In this document: positions 30,470 through 38,514 of the stretch, piece by piece
Layout of the letters: each line of letters begins with the position of its first letter
Position numbering within the stretch: position 1 is the stretch's first letter
Assembly: GCA_029288835.1 (NCBI GenBank)
Contig: JARIGN010000028.1
Coordinates: 1 to 47,172, forward strand
Direction: 5' to 3'
Origin: Candidatus Kaiserbacteria bacterium
GTDB lineage: Bacteria; Patescibacteriota; Minisyncoccia; Phycocordibacterales; Phycocordibacteraceae
DNA length: 47,172 nucleotides
Notes under the pieces: generated by a model
Database searches by the model: none
What the model was told of the DNA's origin: nothing
Seen by the model: the letters and a program-made list of their open reading frames with translations, nothing else
Made by a program: the position numbers and the translations under genes

Positions 30470-30715
30470 ATGAAAGTTTCTGTAGGAACCAACGTGCACC
30501 CGCTGCCTGCTGATTTAAAGAAGGCATTGTTAGCAAACCCGGCTGCGCTAAAGACCTGGGAAGCCACCACGCCACTCGCCCGCAATGAATGGATCTGCTG
30601 GGTCACTTCAGGGAAAAAAGCCGAAACGCGCCTTATCCGTATAGAAAAAGGTATTTCCAAGCTCAAAGGCGGCATGCGCCGGCCGTGCTGCTGGGAAGGG
30701 TGCTCGCATCGGTAG
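30470..30715 (+). CDS. YdeI/OmpD-associated-like protein
   Basis: An 81-residue protein matching the C-terminal module of the YdeI/OmpD-associated family. LPADLKKALLANPAALKTWEA (12-32), ARNEWICWVTSGKKAETRLIRIEK (~37-60) and the Cys-containing tail GGMRRPCCWEGCSH (~67-80) are characteristic. Family members have been tied to bacteriocin or peptide resistance in other bacteria, but the mechanism is unclear. The CC-x3-C-x-H tail may bind metal. It is transcribed from a leaderless extended -10 promoter. Confidence 0.82.
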   Translation: MKVSVGTNVHPLPADLKKALLANPAALKTWEATTPLARNEWICWVTSGKKAETRLIRIEKGISKLKGGMRRPCCWEGCSHR

Positions 30716-30758
30716 CGTCGTTGCTAACTCGGCTATTTCGCGTACACTCAGGCATGGA

Positions 30759-30795
30759 CGGGACTCATCCCGAAAGCATGCAGGGCTTTTCCTGC
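30759..30795 (+). promoter_or_regulatory. Structured leader upstream of pyrE
   Basis: Two short hairpins lie in the pyrE leader: CGGGA/TCCCG around CTCA (30759-30763 with 30768-30772), and GCAGG/CCTGC around GCTTTT (30780-30784 with 30791-30795). TACACT near 30743 is a candidate -10, giving about 70 leader bases. Pyrimidine genes are often controlled in the leader; no known motif was recognised. Confidence 0.35.
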
Positions 30796-30820
30796 GCACA
30801 TTGAAAAGGCTACATGGGCG

Positions 30821-31525
30821 ATGTATAGAACTTCGGCAGAATGGGTCCGTGAGTATGAGAAGCGCAATGGGCTCTGGATGCATGACGGCAATCCTCGACG
30901 GCCGCACGCCCTTCTTACTTCGGGGCTTCATTCCAATGGCTTCTTCAACAGCCGCAAGATTATTCCTCAAGAAAAGGAGGATACGCCTGAACAGTTCGAA
31001 GCTAAGAAGGAGCTTCTTCGAGAAGCTGCTTGCGATCTGCTAGAACGGTATGTTCAACAGGGCGGAGAACTACGGAATATCGAAGGGGTGATTGGCCCGG
31101 CAACGGGAGCGACTCTTCTTTCTAATCTCATATCCTGGCGAGTCTCTGCGCATACCCTACAAGGATGCGTATGGGCATCACCCACCAAGCAGGTGGGTGA
31201 TGATGGCGCTGATTCTATGGTTCTCACTGCTGAGGAGGCTCGGAGGATCAAGGGAAAGCACATCGCCGTATGTGAGGACGTAACTACTACGGGGAAGAGC
31301 GTTCTTCTCGCACTCAAGCCCGCAACAGACGCGGGAGCAAGATCTCTGAACGTACTTCTCACGCTAGTGAATCGTTCCGGCCAAAAGGCGATCGATCGAC
31401 TTCGCATCGTTTCACTCATCGATCGACATCTGCCTGCTTGGCCTGCACATGAGTGCCCGCTCTGTGCCCAAGGTTCTGAGGCACTTCCCGCCAAGGACAA
31501 CTGGGCACGTCTCAACGCACACTAG
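30821..31525 (+). CDS. pyrE: Orotate phosphoribosyltransferase
   Basis: Joins orotate to PRPP to give OMP, the fifth step of pyrimidine synthesis. The 234-residue chain has the phosphoribosyltransferase core with the PRPP-binding loop CEDVTTTGKSV (~150-160), the GVIGPATGATLL segment (~88-99) near the pyrophosphate loop, and an N-terminal hood with HALLTSGLHSNGFFN. A CPLC pair near the C-terminus (~212-215) may be structural. pyrF follows after 20 bases, supporting the assignment over a generic phosphoribosyltransferase. Only pyrE, pyrF and pyrG are seen, so the full pathway may be incomplete or located elsewhere. Confidence 0.88.
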   Translation: MYRTSAEWVREYEKRNGLWMHDGNPRRPHALLTSGLHSNGFFNSRKIIPQEKEDTPEQFEAKKELLREAACDLLERYVQQGGELRNIEGVIGPATGATLLSNLISWRVSAHTLQGCVWASPTKQVGDDGADSMVLTAEEARRIKGKHIAVCEDVTTTGKSVLLALKPATDAGARSLNVLLTLVNRSGQKAIDRLRIVSLIDRHLPAWPAHECPLCAQGSEALPAKDNWARLNAH

Positions 31526-31545
31526 TAACTCCAAAGGAAAGGGGT

Positions 31546-32289
31546 TTGAACATGAAGAAGCTTACAACCAACGAGCGACTCATTGTCGCAGCCGACTTTA
31601 AGCCTTCCGGGCATAATGGACGGCAATGGGTACGGAGCAAGGTGCTCAAACTCGCCGATGAACTGGCGGGTACAGGAGTATGTATCAAGGTGAACAGCAT
31701 TCTCCGCGCAGTCGGGTATGATCTTATCGACGAGCTGCATGAGCGCGAGCTCAGTGTCTTCGCCGATCTCAAGCTCTTCGACATCGGGAACACTCTTCAG
31801 ACCGATGGGTTGATGCTCGCTGAGGCTCAGCCCGAGCTCCTTACGGTGGCATGTACCACAGGTACCGCAGCGGTGGCTGCTCTGAAGGAGAAGCTTCCCG
31901 GCACGGAAGTGCTGGGAGTGACCGTGCTGACCACCTTCAAGGACCAGGATGTGGAGAGAATGTTCCTCGCCTCGATTGACGAGGCGGTCCTTCGGCTTGC
32001 GCGTATAGGAAGTGATGGTTCTCTGGATGGTTTCATCTGCTCTCCCGCAGAAGCCACTGTCTTGCGAGCGGCGTTCCCCGCCACTATGACCATCAATACT
32101 CCAAACGTTCGGCCTCTGTGGTCAGTGCTCGCTTCGGATGATCAAAACCTGGAACGGGTAATGACTCCGGCCAAGGCCATCAAGGCAGGTGTTGACCGCA
32201 TTGTGGTCGGCAGGCCAATACTCGAAGCGGCAGATCATCGCGCAGCGGTACTCCGTATTCTCGAGGAGCTGGAAGAGGCTGTCGGCTGA
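31546..32289 (+). CDS. pyrF: Orotidine 5'-phosphate decarboxylase
   Basis: Decarboxylates OMP to UMP. The 247-residue TIM barrel has the catalytic ADLKLFDIGNT (~73-83), with Asp74-x-Lys76-x-x-Asp79 forming the proton-relay array, and the C-terminal phosphate-binding GVDRIVVGRPIL (~214-225). The N-terminal ADFKP (~15-19) fits the family. AGGAAAGGGG lies about seven bases before the ATG, giving Shine-Dalgarno initiation inside the pyrE-pyrF operon. It ends in TGA and a strong terminator follows. Confidence 0.93.
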   Translation: MNMKKLTTNERLIVAADFKPSGHNGRQWVRSKVLKLADELAGTGVCIKVNSILRAVGYDLIDELHERELSVFADLKLFDIGNTLQTDGLMLAEAQPELLTVACTTGTAAVAALKEKLPGTEVLGVTVLTTFKDQDVERMFLASIDEAVLRLARIGSDGSLDGFICSPAEATVLRAAFPATMTINTPNVRPLWSVLASDDQNLERVMTPAKAIKAGVDRIVVGRPILEAADHRAAVLRILEELEEAVG

Positions 32290-32306
32290 ACCAAGCTCAT
32301 CACTAT

Positions 32307-32334
32307 GAGCCCGAACACAACCGTGTTCGGGCTC
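32307..32334 (+). terminator. Terminator of the pyrE-pyrF operon
   Basis: GAGCCCGAACAC (32307-32318) and GTGTTCGGGCTC (32323-32334) form a perfect 12-bp stem with an AACC loop, followed by TTTTCTTTC. Confidence 0.92.
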
Positions 32335-32403
32335 TTTTCTTTCATCCTCCCTTAACCTCGCGCAGCGTATAAGTAAAGGATTACTGGATGACTTTGCACG
32401 CGT

Positions 32404-34644
32404 ATGAAACAACTCACTTTGCATTTTCCTAGGTTTTTTGGTGTTTTCTCTGTCGTGGTGCTGAGCTCGTTCATACTTTCTCCTGGTTCCTTTGCGCATG
32501 CGGCATTTCAGCTGAATGGCGCCAACATCATGCCGACATCCCCGACAGATTTTGGCAGCGCGAGCATGTATCAGTCGCTGAGGAATCTTGCCGCAGACCA
32601 TGCTAATGAAGTCACGCTCGTCATCCCCCTTGGGCAAAGCAATGACTACTCCACCGACGTGAGCACGAATGGCCTTACGCCAACTGATGCCTCGCTGGTG
32701 ACGGCAATCCAGGAAGCGCATTCGCTCGGCATGAGTGTGGCCCTTAAGCCACAGATCCAGGTAGCGACGGGGGACTGGGAAGCAAATGTGAACCCTTCCG
32801 ACCGCACCACCTGGTTTACTAATTACGGAAATCTCCTCGTGCACTATGCGCAGATAGGGCAGGCGCAGCATGCTGAGGAGTTTGTGATGGGAACAGAGCT
32901 CATTCAGATGGCGTCTTCCTATGTGAACTCTACGAACACGCAAAATTGGAACGCCCTCATTGCCCGCGTGCGTGCAGTATATGGCGGACAGCTCACCTAT
33001 GCTTCGAACTGGGGCTCGGGTTCTGCGGATGAAATGGACCAGATACAGTTCTGGAATAATTTGGACGTGATGGGTGTCGACTATTACATGCCATATAACG
33101 GCGCAAGCGAAAGTGTTTCTCAAATGGAAAGCGAAGAGCAAACCTGGAACCAGCAGAACCTTGCCTGGCTTGTGCAGCAGTGGGGAAAACCAGTGCAGTT
33201 TATTGAGGCAGGATACCGCAGCGTGCAAAATGCAAACACCGCTCCTTTCGACTGGTCCATCAGTGGCCCACCCGATATGAATGACCAGGCAAACGCATAT
33301 CAAGCACTCTTTGGATACTGGAGCACGCAGCCATTTATGAAAGGCATTACCCTTTGGCGTTGGAATTCTAATCCAAACTCAGGCGGCACAAGCGACACTG
33401 ACTATACGCCGCAAGGCAAGCCGGCGGAGCAGGTCATGGCTAATTTCTTTGGCGGCACCATAACGAACCCCTCAACAAGTACGAGCTCCTCAACGAGCAG
33501 CACGACGGGGTCTGGAAGTGGATCGACAGGATCAGGCAACGGCTCGGGCAGCAGTTCCGGAAGCGGAAGTGCGAGTGGTCCCGTTTCGGCAACCGCCCTT
33601 GCCTCAGCAAGTAGTGTGGCGCCTAACACTCCGGTGACACTCACGGCAACCGTCTCCAACACGGGAAGCACCGCTGACTCTGGTCTCATCATCGACACCG
33701 AAGTGTATAGCGGCGGCACTCGCGTATACCAGAACTTTGAGGAAAACCAGAGCATTGCTGCGGGTGGCAGCACGAGTTTTGCATCGACCTGGACGCCAAC
33801 CACGGCGGGGACATATACCGTAGAAGTGGGCGTATTCACGAGCGGTTGGGCACAGGCTCTGGCATGGAATGGAAATGCTGCGAGCGTAACCGTTACGAGC
33901 GGTAGTGGTAGCACCTCTTCAACGCCCTCAGTAAATGCCCTCAGCGCAACCGCTACCTCTCTTTCAGGAAGTGTTGGCTCTCCCGCAACTATCTCAGCAA
34001 CCTTCACGAATAGCGGAAGCACGGTTTCAAACATGCTCGTCGATACGGAAGTCTATGATGCCAACGGCAACAAAGTGTTCCAAAACTTTGCAGGCAATCA
34101 AACCATTAGCGGCAGCAAACAGTATGCCTCAAGCTGGACCCCTTCGGCTTCAGGTATATTCCGTATCGCGCTCGGCATCTTCTCAAATGACTGGTCCCAC
34201 AACTACCTTTGGGTTAACCAGGCAGGCACTATAAATGTGGGTGGCTCAAGCGGCTCGACCGGGTCTACGGGCACCACCGGCTCGACCGGCAGTACCGGCT
34301 CAACAGGTGGCAGCAGTAGCACCGGAACGAGTGGAAGCACTGGAGGCAGCGGAAGTACCGGTAGTTCCGGTGGCACGACCTCAACACCACACGCCATCAT
34401 CACTCCTTCTACTGCTACCGCGCGAGCCGGCACTAGCATCGACTTCACTGGGTCAAACTTCGACCATGAGCAAACCGTCACCATAAAAGTAAATGGCACG
34501 ACACTTAGCAGTGCGCATGCTGACGGTGGTGGAAACTTCAGCACTGGTTCGCTTTCCGTGACTTCCACGCCAGGCACCTACACCTACAGCTTCACGGATA
34601 CCAGCGGCGCGAGCGCTTCGGCAACGGTGCAGGTGACGTCTTAG
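32404..34644 (+). CDS. Secreted GH113-like glycosidase with duplicated beta-sandwich domains
   Basis: A 746-residue exported protein. Signal peptide 1-33 (hydrophobic core, SFAHA). Residues ~36-360 form a TIM barrel resembling GH113 beta-mannanases, with likely acid/base Glu165 (MGTEL) and nucleophile Glu268 (QFIEAGYRS). A Ser/Gly/Thr-rich linker leads to two homologous ~100-residue CARDB/APHP-like repeats (~393-496 and ~508-611; both contain NTGS or NSGS, DTEVY and a WTPT/WTPS segment). A second Gly-Ser-Thr linker (~613-660) leads to an IPT/Ig-like domain (~661-746). It probably acts on host or environmental polysaccharide outside the cell. Substrate is unproven. Confidence 0.78.
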   Translation: MKQLTLHFPRFFGVFSVVVLSSFILSPGSFAHAAFQLNGANIMPTSPTDFGSASMYQSLRNLAADHANEVTLVIPLGQSNDYSTDVSTNGLTPTDASLVTAIQEAHSLGMSVALKPQIQVATGDWEANVNPSDRTTWFTNYGNLLVHYAQIGQAQHAEEFVMGTELIQMASSYVNSTNTQNWNALIARVRAVYGGQLTYASNWGSGSADEMDQIQFWNNLDVMGVDYYMPYNGASESVSQMESEEQTWNQQNLAWLVQQWGKPVQFIEAGYRSVQNANTAPFDWSISGPPDMNDQANAYQALFGYWSTQPFMKGITLWRWNSNPNSGGTSDTDYTPQGKPAEQVMANFFGGTITNPSTSTSSSTSSTTGSGSGSTGSGNGSGSSSGSGSASGPVSATALASASSVAPNTPVTLTATVSNTGSTADSGLIIDTEVYSGGTRVYQNFEENQSIAAGGSTSFASTWTPTTAGTYTVEVGVFTSGWAQALAWNGNAASVTVTSGSGSTSSTPSVNALSATATSLSGSVGSPATISATFTNSGSTVSNMLVDTEVYDANGNKVFQNFAGNQTISGSKQYASSWTPSASGIFRIALGIFSNDWSHNYLWVNQAGTINVGGSSGSTGSTGTTGSTGSTGSTGGSSSTGTSGSTGGSGSTGSSGGTTSTPHAIITPSTATARAGTSIDFTGSNFDHEQTVTIKVNGTTLSSAHADGGGNFSTGSLSVTSTPGTYTYSFTDTSGASASATVQVTS

Positions 34645-34662
34645 ATTATCGGCAGTATTAAA

Positions 34663-35253
34663 TTACTGATTAAAATACTCGGCTTTCTTCGGCTCAACAA
34701 GCGCAATCAATTCTTCAAGCAGCGCTAAGAGTTCTGGATGGTGGGAAAGCTTCTCTCGTTTGTTTGTGATTATCTCTTCGTAGGACACATTCATTTCTTT
34801 CCACGTGCGTCCTTCTTGCAAATAGTTTGCAAGAAACGGCTCTATCTTATCAAGCGCCTTCACAAATCTGCTTTCTGCATCCGCTTGGGACTCATATGCT
34901 TCAATGTATTCATGGACTGAAGGAAATTCGGGAAACTCAGAGGCAAGACGCTTCTGCGCCGCTTTTTCACGTACGTATTTTGTCTTACGCGCTTCTTCGT
35001 CAAATATGTAGGTATCACCGGCGTACACCTCGACGAGGTCATGTACGAGAGCATAGCGAATGGCACGCGTTGCGTCGAGTGGTAGGGTAAAGGCATCAAT
35101 CACATACCAGGCAAGCATTGGCAGGAAGTAGCTGTGCTCGACGTCATTCTCGCGATAGTCACGGCCTTTAATATGCGCTACGCGTTCAACAAGGGCAAAG
35201 GAATGGAGCAACTCTTCAAACTTTAGGATTTTCTCGGGATGAATGCGTGCCAT
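34663..35253 (-). CDS. HD-domain phosphohydrolase (YfbR-like)
   Basis: A 196-residue HD-superfamily enzyme resembling 5'-deoxynucleotidases. Metal ligands are visible: His40 in ENDVEHSYF, the His-Asp pair in YALVHDLVEVYAGD (~67-80), and an Asp in ALDKIEPFLANYL (~132-144). It probably dephosphorylates nucleotides in the cytosol, alongside MazG-type pool cleaning, but the substrate is inferred. On the minus strand TACTAT lies six bases before the ATG, preceded by TGA, an extended -10. It converges with the glycosidase gene, stops 18 bases apart. Confidence 0.87.
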   Translation of the reverse strand: MARIHPEKILKFEELLHSFALVERVAHIKGRDYRENDVEHSYFLPMLAWYVIDAFTLPLDATRAIRYALVHDLVEVYAGDTYIFDEEARKTKYVREKAAQKRLASEFPEFPSVHEYIEAYESQADAESRFVKALDKIEPFLANYLQEGRTWKEMNVSYEEIITNKREKLSHHPELLALLEELIALVEPKKAEYFNQ

Positions 35254-35259
35254 AGGATA

Positions 35260-35268
35260 ATAGTATCA
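35260..35268 (-). promoter_or_regulatory. Extended -10 of the HD phosphohydrolase gene (leaderless)
   Basis: On the minus strand TGATACTAT ends six bases before the ATG at 35253. Confidence 0.55.
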
Positions 35269-35287
35269 GGAAGCACACAAGAAAGAA

Positions 35288-35306
35288 GCCGCGTCAGGGA
35301 CGCGGC
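35288..35306 (-). terminator. Minus-strand terminator
   Basis: GCCGCGT (35288-35294) and ACGCGGC (35300-35306) pair over a five-base loop. On the minus strand TTCTTTCTTG follows. It ends the transcript of the small gene at 35324. Confidence 0.75.
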
Positions 35307-35323
35307 ATTGGGTAGGCTTGTTT

Positions 35324-35674
35324 TCACCTGCTGGTATATCTCACGTGCTCAATAACCCGAAGGCAATACGTTTTGTTGTAGCGCGACTCTAAATCTTTTT
35401 TAACTTCGGTTAATCCCAACCCGTAGCACCGCAAAAGTGAAATAGATTCACGGTGCAGGAGTTCAGTGAGAGAAATGTATTCCCTCATGACGAGTACTCT
35501 TCTTTGTGCCTGATGGTTTCCATTCGTAAAGAGCAGCTGGTCATGAGGCTTAACGTGCGAAATCAAGAGAGAGCTGCAGGGCAAGACGAGCACTGCTTTT
35601 GCGCTCTCTCGAATACGCTGCAACATTTTGTCCGAAACATAATGACTATACACGGACGCACCCTTGGTTGGCAT
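35324..35674 (-). CDS. Small protein, possibly ASCH/PUA-like
   Basis: A 116-residue protein. AVLVLPCSSLLISHVKPHDQLLFTNG (~27-52) followed by RRVLVMREYISLTELL (~58-73) resembles the beta-strand pattern of ASCH/PUA-like RNA-binding domains (a VxPGDxLLF-like turn), but similarity is weak. An AAGGAGG Shine-Dalgarno site eight bases before the ATG fixes the start, and a terminator follows the stop. It lies between the HD phosphohydrolase and the S9 peptidase genes, all on the minus strand. RNA binding is only a suggestion. Confidence 0.6.
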   Translation of the reverse strand: MPTKGASVYSHYVSDKMLQRIRESAKAVLVLPCSSLLISHVKPHDQLLFTNGNHQAQRRVLVMREYISLTELLHRESISLLRCYGLGLTEVKKDLESRYNKTYCLRVIEHVRYTSR

Positions 35675-35726
35675 ACCATCCCCTCCTTTTGTCTTGGGGA
35701 AAGATACACTAAAAATGCTTTTATAT

Positions 35727-37802
35727 CTACTGCATCACGCAGCTTTGGCTTTGCGGAAGGCCCACGAGCTCAAAGGCCTTATTGCAGATGAGGGTATAGG
35801 AGCTTGGCTTCTCAGGAATATGACTCTCGCCCTGCAGGGTGTAGTACTCCACATTTTTGTTAGCCTGGGTGAGTGCCTGGTTAAGAAGCACTGACTGCTG
35901 GTACGGCACTTCGTCATCCACATCTCCCTGCATCACGATAACCTTTTGGTTGCCAAGGTTGCCGAGATTGGAAACTATTGAAGATGCATCATAGAGTGAC
36001 TGGTTAGCAGGGTTTGGAGAGCCGCCAAAATCGAGGCTAAAGATAGAGGAAGGGATGCTGGTGAGGAGTGCTTGCCAGTCAGTCACGCCCGCGATCGAAA
36101 GCATGCCGTTAACCTGGCTTGGGTTAGAAACAAGCATCTTAAGGCCGAGGTAGCCGCCGTAGCTGTTGCCCATGAGGTAGATGTTTTTGTAGCCATGTGC
36201 CGCGGCAAAGTCCTGCACTGCTTTCATAGTTTCGGTTACGTCGGTGGTGCCGATGTCTCCTTTCACCGCAGCAGCAAACGCATTACTCTGGCCGACACTT
36301 CCCGGGTAGTCCACCTTAAGGACCGGCACACCTGCTGCACGCACCTGGTTAAGCACCCAGTCATAGCCGCCATAGCTCATGTAGGAATTGTACTCAATAG
36401 CGCTTTGTCGGTCGGGGCCACCATGAAGCCACACAAGGAGGGTAGTGGTTGCCGTCTTTGCAGGCATATACACGCTCCAGATGCCGTCGTTTTGCACTTC
36501 CTTATTGCTGCTGCCAATAATGGATTGGTTTACCGGAAGAGCAAAGCCAGAGACTGTATGCGTGAGCATGTTGTATGCCTTCACGAGGCGGCCGTTCGCG
36601 TCGGCAGTTTCAAAAAGTAAATTATTTCCAACAACCTGCATCGGCTGGTTATATGCAGCGACAAAATCAGCTATATCTGTGAGCGCATAGGTGTTGAGGT
36701 TGAGCTTGTAGAGTGACCACTGGAGCGGGTTGGTGCGGTTGGCGGTAAAGGCAATGACAGAATTGGTAAGCCACTGCATGTCTTCAATGGCATACGGCTT
36801 CGAAATTACCCGGGTACCTGCTAGCGGACTCTTCACATCCGTTTGTGCAGCAAAGGTTTCGGGCACGGACGCACCGCCGACAGGCGGCGTATCAATCATG
36901 TCATTCACGGCGCCACTCACCGTAGCGAGCTTGGTGAGGTCCACGTTATACAGTGTTTGATAACCGCTGCGGTCGTCGAGGTAGAGAAGGTGGGTGCTGT
37001 CCGGAGAGAAGGCAAAGACACGAACGCCTTCCGAAACGAGATCCCAGTAGCCAATATGCTCTTTTAAGGTATAGAGCTTGTCTGTTTGCATATCGAGCAC
37101 GCCATAGCTGCGCTCACCGGTCGAGACGACAGCAGGAACATAGTAGGCGAGGTAGCGGCCATTAGGCGAAACGGAAATCCATGCCGCGCTAGAAGGAAGG
37201 GTGCTGGTGAGGGTCTTTAAGACCCCCGTTGCCGTGTTATAGGTTTGCAGCGAGCCGTCGGTCTCCTTAAGAAGTAGGGTTCCCCCCGCAGTGGTTTGTC
37301 CATTTAAGTAAGGCCAATACACGCTAGTAATAGGGGCGTTTAACTCAGGAAGGGTAGCAATAAGGGCAGGAATGCCGTTTGAAAGAGAGTACAGCTTCTG
37401 GGTCGGCACTTGGTTGTTAGTAAACTGCACAAGCGCCATGGAGTAGTCAGGGCTCGGGAAGGCCTTTGCAAGTGCAAAATCACCTGTCGTAAGTGCACTC
37501 GGTAGGAGATTTTTTGTAGAAAGCGGGACTGGGCTGCAGTTTAGGGTAGCAAGAATACAGTCGTAGGTGGAGCTCGCCGTAAAGCCGCTGGTTTCTATGA
37601 GGGCGTCAGTAGAGGAGTAGTCGAGGAGCGAGGAATACTGCACGTCGTTCGAGGAGCCGTTTGTGGCGGCCTGTGCATGGGCAATGCCCGTTAAGGCAAT
37701 AAAGATAAGGGTAATGCCGATAATCACTGCCGCACCAAATGCCTCAAAAAGTGTTTTTAATTTCATTATCATATTTAAGAATGCTAACCATGAAGCCCGC
37801 AT
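35727..37802 (-). CDS. S9 prolyl-oligopeptidase-family serine peptidase, membrane-anchored
   Basis: A 691-residue exported hydrolase. A hydrophobic segment at ~20-43 (AAVIIGITLIFIALTGIAHAQ) is a signal peptide or anchor. Residues ~50-440 form a beta-propeller with repeated segments (APITSVYWPYL, WISVSPNGRYLAYY, FAFSPDSTHLLYL). The catalytic alpha/beta-hydrolase domain (~445-690) has the oxyanion segment WLHGGPD, Ser547 in GNSYGGYLG, Asp in QGDVDDEVPY and His in GESHIPEK. It would cleave short peptides outside the cell, probably for amino-acid scavenging. In-frame ATGs at 37772 and 37766 are alternative starts giving a more compact signal peptide. Confidence 0.9.
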   Translation of the reverse strand: MRASWLAFLNMIMKLKTLFEAFGAAVIIGITLIFIALTGIAHAQAATNGSSNDVQYSSLLDYSSTDALIETSGFTASSTYDCILATLNCSPVPLSTKNLLPSALTTGDFALAKAFPSPDYSMALVQFTNNQVPTQKLYSLSNGIPALIATLPELNAPITSVYWPYLNGQTTAGGTLLLKETDGSLQTYNTATGVLKTLTSTLPSSAAWISVSPNGRYLAYYVPAVVSTGERSYGVLDMQTDKLYTLKEHIGYWDLVSEGVRVFAFSPDSTHLLYLDDRSGYQTLYNVDLTKLATVSGAVNDMIDTPPVGGASVPETFAAQTDVKSPLAGTRVISKPYAIEDMQWLTNSVIAFTANRTNPLQWSLYKLNLNTYALTDIADFVAAYNQPMQVVGNNLLFETADANGRLVKAYNMLTHTVSGFALPVNQSIIGSSNKEVQNDGIWSVYMPAKTATTTLLVWLHGGPDRQSAIEYNSYMSYGGYDWVLNQVRAAGVPVLKVDYPGSVGQSNAFAAAVKGDIGTTDVTETMKAVQDFAAAHGYKNIYLMGNSYGGYLGLKMLVSNPSQVNGMLSIAGVTDWQALLTSIPSSIFSLDFGGSPNPANQSLYDASSIVSNLGNLGNQKVIVMQGDVDDEVPYQQSVLLNQALTQANKNVEYYTLQGESHIPEKPSSYTLICNKAFELVGLPQSQSCVMQ

Positions 37803-37863
37803 GAGCTTGTCTTTATAAACGTACGTCCCAGTTCTTTATTACGTTGCGCCGCTCTCTCCATGA

Positions 37864-37869
37864 TACGCT
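37864..37869 (+). promoter_or_regulatory. -10 box of the alpha/beta-hydrolase gene (leaderless)
   Basis: TACGCT ends six bases before the ATG at 37876. Confidence 0.45.
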
Positions 37870-37875
37870 AGAACC

Positions 37876-38505
37876 ATGAAAGTAGTGGTAATTCATGGGG
37901 GAAATACGTTCGCGACGCAAAAAGAGTTCCTCAGTGATGCCCTAAAGCATATGCCAGCGGCATTTAAAGAGTGGTTTGGTCCATCACGACCCAGAAGTTG
38001 GAAAAGAAACCTGCAGGATGATTTGGGCGATGGCTTTGAAGTAATACGGCCTGCTATGCCAAAAGCGCATAATGCGCGGTATGAGAGCTGGAAGAATACA
38101 TTTGAAGCGTTATTTGTAGCCTCTAAATCTGCACAAGAGCAAGAAAAGCTAATTCTCGTCGGACATTCGCTCGGAGGAATGTTTTTGGTCAAATATCTCG
38201 CGGAAAATGATTTTACGAGTCGCTTCTCAAAGCAAGTCGTGGGGACATTTTTAGTAGCCGCGCCATTTGATAGTGAGAATGGCAAAAAGATACCTTTTTT
38301 CGGTGTTCCGAGTGATGTGTCGCGGTTTGCCAAGCAGTCTGCTCAAATATACCTGTATCATAGTAAAGACGACCCTGTAGTGCCGTTTTCTGAGCTTGAG
38401 AAGTTTAAGGAACGTCTTCCTGAAGCGAAAATCAGAACGTTTGAGGACCGGCAGCACTTTAACCAAGAGCATTTTCCTGAATTAGTCGAAGATATCCTGT
38501 GTTAA
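37876..38505 (+). CDS. RBBP9/YdeN-like serine hydrolase
   Basis: A 209-residue alpha/beta hydrolase. The nucleophile is Ser98 in VGHSLGG, the acid is Asp in HSKDDPVVPF (~163-172), and the His is in the RQHFNQEHFPEL stretch (~192-203). An HGG oxyanion segment opens the chain (VVIHGGNTF). This matches the RBBP9/YdeN group of small intracellular hydrolases, whose substrates are mostly unknown. It is divergent from the S9 peptidase gene. The next gene begins about ten bases after its stop with its own TAATAT box. Confidence 0.87.
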   Translation: MKVVVIHGGNTFATQKEFLSDALKHMPAAFKEWFGPSRPRSWKRNLQDDLGDGFEVIRPAMPKAHNARYESWKNTFEALFVASKSAQEQEKLILVGHSLGGMFLVKYLAENDFTSRFSKQVVGTFLVAAPFDSENGKKIPFFGVPSDVSRFAKQSAQIYLYHSKDDPVVPFSELEKFKERLPEAKIRTFEDRQHFNQEHFPELVEDILC

Positions 38506-38508
38506 TAT
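38503..38508 (+). promoter_or_regulatory. -10 box of the secreted unknown gene (leaderless)
   Basis: TAATAT overlaps the stop codon of the hydrolase gene and ends six bases before the ATG at 38515. Confidence 0.45.
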
Positions 38509-38514
38509 TTAAAA

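Noticed and set aside
32122-33303. Long minus-strand ORF (393 codons) opposite pyrF and the glycosidase
   Set aside because: It lies antisense to well-supported coding sequence, and its product has no recognisable domain.
34245-34380. Tandem short repeats that might suggest a CRISPR or minisatellite
   Set aside because: They encode a Gly-Ser-Thr linker in frame within the secreted glycosidase; there are no spacers and no Cas genes. No CRISPR array was seen anywhere in the window.
36072-36620. Plus-strand 182-codon ORF opposite the S9 peptidase
   Set aside because: It lies fully within the peptidase catalytic-domain coding sequence on the other strand, with no family match.
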